Positions 53,592 to 61,563 of a DNA stretch of 64,000 bases are shown piece by piece. The stretch is from positions 1,984,001 to 2,048,000 of the forward strand of contig NC_031674.1 of the NCBI RefSeq assembly GCF_001640025.1, in the 5' to 3' direction. This DNA is from Sugiyamaella lignohabitans (taxonomy: Eukaryota; Ascomycota; Dipodascomycetes; Dipodascales; Trichomonascaceae). The notes beneath the pieces were generated by a model, which was given only the letters and a program-made list of their open reading frames with translations, searched no databases and was not told where the DNA came from. The translations under genes were made by a program, and so were the position numbers. How positions within the stretch are numbered: the first letter of the stretch is position 1; each line of letters starts with the position of its first letter.

Positions 53592-56500
53592 ATGGTGAAA
53601 AAGTTCGTTCAGTCTGTTGGTGTGTTCACACTCACTACCGCATTTGTTGCAGTGAATGGGCAATGTCCACCCTGTTTATCCTCGGGCGATGCTGCTTTAC
53701 AATTTGTGGATATAGCTGCTGATATATCCGCTTTGGCATCTTCTCCAAAATTTGATCTTGCAAGTTTCGAAACAGGAGATAATGTTGGTGAAATCGAGTC
53801 GCTGATAGAGCTTCTAAGCTTAGCAGGCAAATCCGCCCAGCTTCTCACAGCCCCTATTACACCCTGTGACAGCATCACCATTGCCAATGCGATAAACAAC
53901 CTGACCGATCCGCTGGTCTCCGTGATAGGCCATTTAAGTAATTCACTTATTACGGATTTCGAAAGTAGCTTGTCACAAGATTTGTCTTCTATGCAGTCAA
54001 TTGAAGTTGATTTACAAAGTCAGCTCTATGGAAAACTGGACTGTCTTGCATTCCCCGTACTTGATAACGATTTTGCTGAAATAAATGTCGCTTTCGCTGA
54101 AGCTGCCGATAAGTTCCAACTAGAAATGCCTCTTCCCAGTGCAGTATATAGTAAGTCACCCTGTGATTCGTGCTCTAAAGGACCATTACTACTAGCAAGG
54201 GCTGTAAGTTCAGCTACTTCCACAAGTGCTTTGAGTACGTCGTCCAGCTCAGCAGCTTCGTCAAGTTCGGCAGCTTCATCTAGTTCCACTGCCTCGTCCA
54301 GTTCAGCTGCTTCATCTAGTTCCACCGCCTCGTCCAGCTCAGCTGCTTCTTCTAGCTCAGCTGCTTCTAGTTCAGCAGTTTCTTCCAGCTCAGCAGCTTC
54401 ATCTAGTTCCACTGCCTCGTCCAGCTCAGCTGCTTCTTCCAGCTCAGCTGCTTCTTCCAGCTCAGCTGTTTCATCTAGCTCAGCTGCCTCCACTAGCTCC
54501 GCTGCTTCATCCAGCTCAGCTCCTAGTTCGGCAGCTTCTTCCAGCTCAGCAGCTTCGTCAAGTTCGGCAGCTTCATCTAGTTCCACTACCTCGTCCAGCT
54601 CAGCTGCTTCTTCTAGCTCCGCTGCCTCGTCCAGCTCCGCTGCTTCTTCTAGCTCCGCTGCCTCGTCCAGTTCAGCTGCTTCATCTAGTTCCACCGCCTC
54701 GTCCAGCTCAGCTGCCTCCTCTAGCTCAGCTGCTTCTTCTAGCTCCGCTGCCTCGTCCAGCTCAGCTGCTTCTTCTAGTTCCACTGCCTCGTCCAGCTCA
54801 GCTGCTTCTTCCAGCTCAGCTGTTTCATCTAGCTCAGCTGCCTCCACTAGCTCCGCTGCTTCATCCAGCTCAGCTCCTAGTTCGGCAGCTTCTTCCAGCT
54901 CAGCAGCTTCGTCAAGTTCGGCAGCTTCATCTAGTTCCACTACCTCGTCCAGCTCAGCTGCTTCTTCTAGCTCCGCTGCCTCGTCCAGCTCCGCTGCTTC
55001 TTCTAGCTCCGCTGCCTCGTCCAGTTCAGCTGCTTCATCTAGTTCCACCGCCTCGTCCAGCTCAGCTGCCTCCTCTAGCTCAGCTGCTTCTTCTAGCTCC
55101 GCTGCCTCGTCCAGCTCCGCTGCTTCTTCTAGCTCCGCTGCCTCGTCCAGTTCAGCTGCTTCATCTAGTTCCACCGCCTCGTCCAGCTCAGCTGCCTCCT
55201 CTAGCTCAGCTGCTTCTTCTAGCTCCGCTGCCTCGTCCAGCTCAGCTGCTTCTTCTAGCTCAGCTGCATCGTCCGGTTCAGCTGCTTCTTCTAGCTCAGC
55301 TGCTTCATCTAGCTCAGCTGCATCGTCCGGTTCAGCTGCTTCATCTAGCTCAGCTGCCTCGTCCAGCTCAGCTGCTTCTTCTAGCTCAGCTGCTTCTAAT
55401 TCAGCAGTTTCTTCCAGCTCAGCAGCTTCATCTAGTTCCACCGTCTCGTCCAGCTCAGCTGCTTCTTCCAGCTCCGCTGCATCCACTAGCTCAGCTGCTT
55501 CATCCAGCTCAGCCTCTAGTTCGGCAGCTTCTTCCAGCTCAGCAGCTTCGTCAAGTTCGGCAGCTTCATCTAGTTCCACTGCCTCCTCCAGCTCAGCTGC
55601 TTCTTCTAGCTCCGCTGCCTCCTCCAGCTCTGCAGCTTCGTCTAGCTCAGCTGCTTCTTCTAGCTCTGCTGCTTCATCCAGCCCTGCAGCTTCTTCTAGT
55701 TCCGCAGCCTCGTTAAGCTCTGCTACTTCATCCAGCCCAGCTGCTTCTTCTAGCTCCGCTGCTTCTTCTAGTTCAGCTGCTACGTCGACGTCCGCGCCAT
55801 CATCAAGTTCAGCGGCCTCGTCAAGTTCCGCAGCTTCGTCGAGTTCCGCGCCCTCATCAAGCTCAGCTGGTTCGTCAAGTTCGGCAGCTTCATCTAGTTC
55901 CGCTGCCTCGTCAAGCTCTACTCTTTCGTCCAGTTCCGCAGCCTCGTCCAGCTCAATTGCTTCTTCCAGTTCGGCATCCTCGTCAGGCTCGGCCGCTTCA
56001 TCCAGCTCCGCTGCCTCGTCAAGCTCAGCTGCTTCATCGAGCTCAGCTGTTTCTTCTAGCTCCGCTGCTTCATCAAGTTCAGCTTCATCGTCAAGTTCAG
56101 TTGCTTCTTCTAGCTCAGCTGCCTCGTCAAGTTCGGAAGCTTCGTCAAGTTCAGCAACTTCTAGCTCAGCAGCTTCATCTAGTTCCACTGCCTCGTCCAG
56201 CTCTGCTGCTTCTTCCAGTTCCGCAACTTCTTCTAGCTCCGCTGCTTCCTCTAGTTCCACTGCCTCGTCCAGCTCAGTTTCTTCCTCTAACTCTGCCGCT
56301 TCTTCAAGCTCGGCTTCTTCTAGTTCAGCTGCTTCGTCAAGCTCCACTGCATCGTCAGATACCGTTGTTTCATCTAGTTCCGCTGGGGTTTCTAGTTCGG
56401 TCGCTTCCTCGACAAGTTCAGCTGCTGCTTCTAGCTCCATCACTTCTTCCACTTTAGCTGTTACTTCTAGCTCATCTGCCTTGTCGTCTATTGTCGCGTC

Positions 56501-58493
56501 ATCTAACCCCGCTGCTTCTTCTGGTTCAACTGCCTCAAGTTCAGCTGGTTCCATGGTCGGTTCGTCGTCGTCTTCTGCTACTTCATTTACGGGGTTTTCA
56601 AGTTCCGTCGCTTCCTCTAGCCCAGGAGCCACCTCAACCTCGGCAGCCTCATCTTCGTCGTCCCCTGATACCTCCGCATCTGCTTCGGCTACTTCCTCAG
56701 CAGTTTCATTATCTTCCAGCGCTTCATCAGGCTCTGTCGCTTCATCTAGCTCTGCTGTTTTGTCAACTTCAACTGCTTCATCAAACGTGAGAGGTTTATC
56801 AACTTCAGCTGCTTCTTCAAGCCCTGTAGCTAGCTCGGCTTCTTCTTCAAGCCAAGCTACTTCTTCTAATTCAACTGAAACTTATGCCGGTGCCAGTTCT
56901 TCTAGCTCTGCTAATTCATCGATTTCAGGTTCTTCGAGTACTAGTGCTTTACTTGGTTCCGTTACATATTCTAGCTCGGCTGTTTCGTCAAGTTTCTCCC
57001 ATTTGTCTGGGCCCTCTGCTTCATCTGGGACCTTCTCAGGCTCAGCTACCTCAATAACATCTGAGACTTCCCCAGTTTCCTTTATGACTTCAGCAGCTGC
57101 CTCAACTGGATTATATTTCTCTGGATCTGTTCCCTCTTCGAATGCTATATCATCCCACGTTGTATCTTCAGTTACTTCCACTATCTCTAACAACTCTGCT
57201 TACTCTAGCTCTGTTACCCCAGACAACTTGAGCGATAAGACAGTAACAACTGTAGTTACAGTAACGGAACCCTGTTCAATCTTGGCTGGTACTACAATCT
57301 ACACGACCACTCTAGAAACAAAAACTTTGACCATTCCATGTACTTCAGGTTCTACAGTGGATCAGCCAGTAGTTACAGCAGCCACTAATGCTAGTCCAGT
57401 CACTATTAGTTATACCTCACAGGAGCTGGTATCCAAAAGATTGTCAACTAATACTTTGTACTCCAATGCAGATACCGAAGCCCTATCAACCAAAACTTAC
57501 ACCACTCTCACTACTATCACAGAGCCTTGCTCAACATCTGAAGGGGCCGTTATTTACACCACTATTACCAGACCCATTACAGTAACAATTACTTGTAACG
57601 AAGGCTCCAGTGTTAGTTATGTTCCTGGTTCAGGAGGCTCACATGGAGTCACCGGTACCCAGATTCAGGCTTCAACATTCTCAAGTCGGGTGCTATCGAC
57701 TCTTGATGCCAGCTTTGAAAATAAGCCAGCTTCTTCCGGTGGAACTGTTGGCGCTCTTACCCCCACCACCATGTTAGCCACATCTGAAATGACGAGTGTC
57801 CACCAGCTGACGATGACAGTATCAGACAACTCGGCTGTATCAACGGGAGCCTTGGGATTACCTATTACATCAGCCTCTCCGTTTGCACCTGTACCACCAG
57901 GTTCGTTCGACGAGTTGTCATCAGGATCAGATATCGTTGAGCAATCGGCATCATCTGGCTCCTCAGCATCACGGGCTGAATTAAGTGAATCACCTGCAAC
58001 ACTTACCTCAGTTAAAAACTCAGAGCATGTTACAACCGTCTCCTCCGCAAATGCAGTCTCTCGCACACCGCTCGCTAATGTTTTGGAACAACCCGGCATA
58101 CCTTCCAAGTCTACTGCTATTCCTCAGCTTGTTAACTCCGGTTCACCTGAATTCTCAAATAACAAGGTCTCCGTTGTGACCGAATCCAGCTTCCACTCTG
58201 CCAGCCCACCATTAGCCGGTGGTCCTGATATTGTTACTGCAACCTGCCCTGAAAAATCATGCCAGCCCGCGGAAACTTCACCAGCCATTCCGTCAGTTGG
58301 TTCGACTAACAACAAGTCTCCAGGAGGTGCTGCATCTGCAACGGTTATTGAGTCCATAAAGTCCTCAAGCTCTGGCACTGCTGAGAACTCTCAAACCACT
58401 CTGGCTCAAAGCAACTCTGCCGCTTCGAACGCTTTTGAGGGTAGAATAGTTTTGGCACCACTCTGTATTCTTTTATTCCTTTTCTTCAGATAG
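53592..58493 (+). CDS. Serine-rich GPI cell-wall protein with HsbA-like N-terminus
   Basis: 1633 residues. Signal peptide to about residue 23 (TTAFVAVNGQ). Residues 24-190 are a diverged HsbA-like domain: a Cys in TPCDSITIANAIN, a helix, then LDCLAFPVLDNDFAEINVAF. From about 205 to 930 lies an array of five-residue units, SSSAA with Thr, Val, Pro or Gly variants, a mucin-like stalk that would be heavily O-mannosylated. Two Cys modules follow (VTVTEPCSILAGTTIYTTT..., ITEPCSTSEGAVIYTTITR). The C-terminus is Ser/Pro-rich and ends in a hydrophobic GPI signal (LAPLCILLFLFFR). The whole minus strand across the stalk is open but is an artefact of the Ser/Ala codons. Confidence 0.85.
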   Translation: MVKKFVQSVGVFTLTTAFVAVNGQCPPCLSSGDAALQFVDIAADISALASSPKFDLASFETGDNVGEIESLIELLSLAGKSAQLLTAPITPCDSITIANAINNLTDPLVSVIGHLSNSLITDFESSLSQDLSSMQSIEVDLQSQLYGKLDCLAFPVLDNDFAEINVAFAEAADKFQLEMPLPSAVYSKSPCDSCSKGPLLLARAVSSATSTSALSTSSSSAASSSSAASSSSTASSSSAASSSSTASSSSAASSSSAASSSAVSSSSAASSSSTASSSSAASSSSAASSSSAVSSSSAASTSSAASSSSAPSSAASSSSAASSSSAASSSSTTSSSSAASSSSAASSSSAASSSSAASSSSAASSSSTASSSSAASSSSAASSSSAASSSSAASSSSTASSSSAASSSSAVSSSSAASTSSAASSSSAPSSAASSSSAASSSSAASSSSTTSSSSAASSSSAASSSSAASSSSAASSSSAASSSSTASSSSAASSSSAASSSSAASSSSAASSSSAASSSSAASSSSTASSSSAASSSSAASSSSAASSSSAASSSSAASSGSAASSSSAASSSSAASSGSAASSSSAASSSSAASSSSAASNSAVSSSSAASSSSTVSSSSAASSSSAASTSSAASSSSASSSAASSSSAASSSSAASSSSTASSSSAASSSSAASSSSAASSSSAASSSSAASSSPAASSSSAASLSSATSSSPAASSSSAASSSSAATSTSAPSSSSAASSSSAASSSSAPSSSSAGSSSSAASSSSAASSSSTLSSSSAASSSSIASSSSASSSGSAASSSSAASSSSAASSSSAVSSSSAASSSSASSSSSVASSSSAASSSSEASSSSATSSSAASSSSTASSSSAASSSSATSSSSAASSSSTASSSSVSSSNSAASSSSASSSSAASSSSTASSDTVVSSSSAGVSSSVASSTSSAAASSSITSSTLAVTSSSSALSSIVASSNPAASSGSTASSSAGSMVGSSSSSATSFTGFSSSVASSSPGATSTSAASSSSSPDTSASASATSSAVSLSSSASSGSVASSSSAVLSTSTASSNVRGLSTSAASSSPVASSASSSSQATSSNSTETYAGASSSSSANSSISGSSSTSALLGSVTYSSSAVSSSFSHLSGPSASSGTFSGSATSITSETSPVSFMTSAAASTGLYFSGSVPSSNAISSHVVSSVTSTISNNSAYSSSVTPDNLSDKTVTTVVTVTEPCSILAGTTIYTTTLETKTLTIPCTSGSTVDQPVVTAATNASPVTISYTSQELVSKRLSTNTLYSNADTEALSTKTYTTLTTITEPCSTSEGAVIYTTITRPITVTITCNEGSSVSYVPGSGGSHGVTGTQIQASTFSSRVLSTLDASFENKPASSGGTVGALTPTTMLATSEMTSVHQLTMTVSDNSAVSTGALGLPITSASPFAPVPPGSFDELSSGSDIVEQSASSGSSASRAELSESPATLTSVKNSEHVTTVSSANAVSRTPLANVLEQPGIPSKSTAIPQLVNSGSPEFSNNKVSVVTESSFHSASPPLAGGPDIVTATCPEKSCQPAETSPAIPSVGSTNNKSPGGAASATVIESIKSSSSGTAENSQTTLAQSNSAASNAFEGRIVLAPLCILLFLFFR
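54236..56400 (+). repeat. Pentad Ser/Ala-coding minisatellite
   Basis: 15-bp units (TCC-AGC-TCA-GCT-GCT type) in tandem, with larger higher-order duplications: the block near 54490-54700 recurs almost exactly near 54840-55060. Confidence 0.9.
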
Positions 58494-58567
58494 ACCAGAC
58501 ATGGAACTGCCTGTACATTTGTATTTCGTAACTAAATGAATTTTTCTAATAATTCCCCTTATCAAGA

Positions 58568-59993
58568 TCAAACTTTTTCGTGCTGTTCAATCGTTTTCTT
58601 GAAATATTCGTTTTTCAATTCAGATGATCGTGAGCGAAGTTCTTGTTTCTCTTTATTCCAAAGCTCTGCCATAAACCCATGTTTACTGTTTCGGGCAGCT
58701 TGAGCCCAGTCATGAAGTTGTTTGGTGTACTCGTAGTCTTGAGGGTATTGAAAGCAATGAAAGCGGCGATCGTCACCCTTGAGTTTAATTTCGTTGGCTT
58801 CATGCTTAGCCATTTCTGACTTACTGGGCAGGTCTAACCTTCCCGATAGTACCCTTGCAATTACCATACCTTGAGACTCTGCCATTGGCATAGGTATTAT
58901 TTTCCACTGCATACCAACAAAAATTAGAGAAGGGTCATGAATATAAAACATCTGTTTAAATAAATGATGAACTCTAGATCCATCTGTTATAATGGCGTTT
59001 TCTCCATAGGAGTAGCTTTTGAGATATGGAAACGAGTATAGATATCCGGTGCAGAATAGAATATGGTCGATGTCCTTAACAATACTACCATCTTCAAGTA
59101 CCGCCGATCGTGTCAAAAAATCATACTTCGCAACCTGTGCCACTTCTTTGATTTTCTTAGTTTGAAGCTGTGAAGACGTTGGCGACCTGACAGATCTGTA
59201 AATTGGTTGATTGGCATATCCTAATAGTTGGACTGATATATCTATACCACTAGCAGCATTTCCCACTACCAAAACGTTTTTGCCTCGAAATGCTTGTGGA
59301 TCATCGAAATATTTGGCGTGTGAAATGGAATCGGGATCATTTTTGGCCCATACATCTAATCCCTCTACGCTTGGTACTTGGGCCACGGCATAATGGCCCG
59401 AACATACGACGACCGCATCAAAAATATACTCGTCTTCTATTGACGTATTCTTCACGTTACTGGTTATCATGGTCCATTGTCCAGAAGAAGGGTCTTTTCT
59501 AACATCCTTCACCAAGGTCTCTAGCGAAACATGTACTGTATCATTACCCTCAAGAAATGTGCGAGAATAGCTTTGTACATATTCTAGCACTCGATACCAT
59601 GTAGGGAACATAGGGGTCTGATTGGGAAAGGGGAATTCCTTATATTCCATTAAGCGATGTGGGATGTTTGTTTCTAACCCATTATACATTGGCGAAACAT
59701 TCAACGAAGGTTCAGTTACAGAAATCCACGGATCTAGGGATGGAATAAGAGAACTTGTACTCTTATGGGGCTCATAGTTCCTTATCTATCAGTTAGAGAA
59801 AAGTTACGACTCAATAGTAACCAAATTCGTCGCCTACTCACCATACACCTCCAACTGCTGCCTTTTGGTCAAAAATATGGATACATTCAAATGCACTTTC
59901 AGCCACTAAAGCTCTTGCCACCGCCAATCCAGAGGGCCCTGCCCCAATTATGGCAACTCTATTAATTGACTTCCCTAGCGATTCTATTGTCAT
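58568..59993 (-). CDS. FMO1: Flavin-containing monooxygenase (Fmo1-like), 2 exons
   Basis: Exon 1 is 59993..59842 and exon 2 is 59780..58568, joined in phase across a 61-nt intron (donor GTGAGT, TCTAAC branch site, acceptor at the second AG, since the first would create a stop). The product is 454 residues. The FAD-binding motif IIGAGPSG is in exon 1, completed by GGVW at the junction; exon 2 continues with SPMYNGLETNIP, CSGHYAVAQVP, an FMO-type signature around GLDVWAKNDPDSISHAKYF, and the NADPH-binding VVGNAASG. The CTGYLYSFP motif follows. Yeast Fmo1 oxidises thiols and helps keep the ER redox balance; here that is inferred. It separates two cell-wall genes and is transcribed opposite to them. 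Confidence 0.9.
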
Positions 59994-61563
59994 TGAAAGT
60001 AAATGTCCCACACTTGGCTTTGTCCCCCTTCCTCTTAGGCATTGTTGATAATCAGTCCACCAATTGCATCATCGAAGATCCGCGTAAAAGAGCGCTGGGG
60101 CGGCTAGTGAATAAAAATAGCCCCTTATCAAAAATAACGCTAAATAGTCCCAGTATTAACGTTAGAATTTATTATATTTCATTCACAATTATTTCAAATA
60201 TTCTGAGGATTATTTTTAGTTGTGTTGTTTTACTTCCTCTTTCGGCCGCCCTTTGCAACCATCCAAATTTTGTGTTTATTTGTAACATGCAGAAGCTCAC
60301 AGCTTATCGGCAGTGTTTCGGTAGGAGCTCAACGGTCCTATTGAAAATTGGCATAATAAACCTAACACTTTCACGTCTGGTGTAGATTGGTCCGAGTGAG
60401 TTTCCAAAATATGTAAAAGATTGGAGCTTGGCTTTTTTCTTCTCTTCTTAAGAGCTCACGATATGAGCAGCCATTGGGGACCATCCCTGCATTAAAATAA
60501 ACCTAGTCTGCAGTGTTATCATAACCCCATTATTTCTTAAATGACATATGCAGCTCATCTCCACATGGTTATATACAGGAGTGCGCCTGGAAATATTTTA
60601 TTCTTAAAATAGCAATGTTTTCTAACTTTTTCACTATTTTCATAATTTCAGAGTATGGAGCTTGAAGCTAGACAGGACTCAGGCTGGCAAGGCTTGCTTT
60701 TCAACCTTCGTCAGAGCCTTGTAAGACGCGCGTATCGCCTGTAGATGCAATGTGCTCCTTTCCCCCTGAAGACGGGCATATAACTTAGATATCATGATGC
60801 GCCCGAAATTTTGTTTGCAAAAAATACTAGCAATCAACAGAATTTTGAAACAGCTTATTTGACAGCTTTACTGCTTGGCGTACTGAAAGAACTGATAAGC
60901 ACAAGCACTGCTTTCTAAATAGTCCATCAGATCTTTTCAACCTCCATTCCGCAACTTTTTCCCCATCTTTTACTTTAAGATGGAAATATATATGATAGAT
61001 CTTGATAGGAAAGATATAGAACGTTGAGATCTAAGACATGTTGTGGCATCAAACAATGACCATGTATCTCCTGATGGTCCACTTATAACGGCGGCAGTGA
61101 AACAGAAAAACTCTATTCTCTGTAAGAAGAAGCGATATTTTTTGAACCTAGATCAAGGAGGTAGGTTTGCCTAGAATGGTATACAACAGAAGACTCAAAC
61201 AGTAAGAAATCAGAGACATGGTAAACAAAAATATTGTCTCGCCTATTGTTTTTGTTTGGTACTCTCAGTTGAGGAGTACCTTCGTTTAACATGACTAAAA
61301 TGGGCTCGTCCTGTTTCTCATTAGAGATAATTTGAAACTGCATCAATGGATCCTGCCAGCCCATCGGTTTTCAGTTGGTATGCATTCACACGAGTTTGTT
61401 GCTTATCAAGGGTTCGTTGACGACTCAGGGCGTCCGAAAAGCTTACTCTGAAGTAGCAACGGATTGAGCCGAGTTTGAATTCTCCGGACTATTTAAAGAC
61501 ACTTCTTCCCTGCTAGTTAGTCGTATACAACCCAAACACAAAAAGCTATTTTCATCACCACCA
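59994..61563. other. Divergent promoter region FMO1 / cell-wall gene
   Basis: About 1.6 kb. No gene, RNA or repeat recognised; a TATTTAAAG stretch near 61488 may be a TATA element for the gene starting at 61564. Confidence 0.5.

Noticed and set aside
54026..56632. 868-codon open frame on the minus strand (Glu/Ala/Leu-rich)
   Set aside because: It is the exact antisense of the Ser/Ala stalk; codons such as TCT, TCA, GCT and GCA read backwards never give stops. No independent features.
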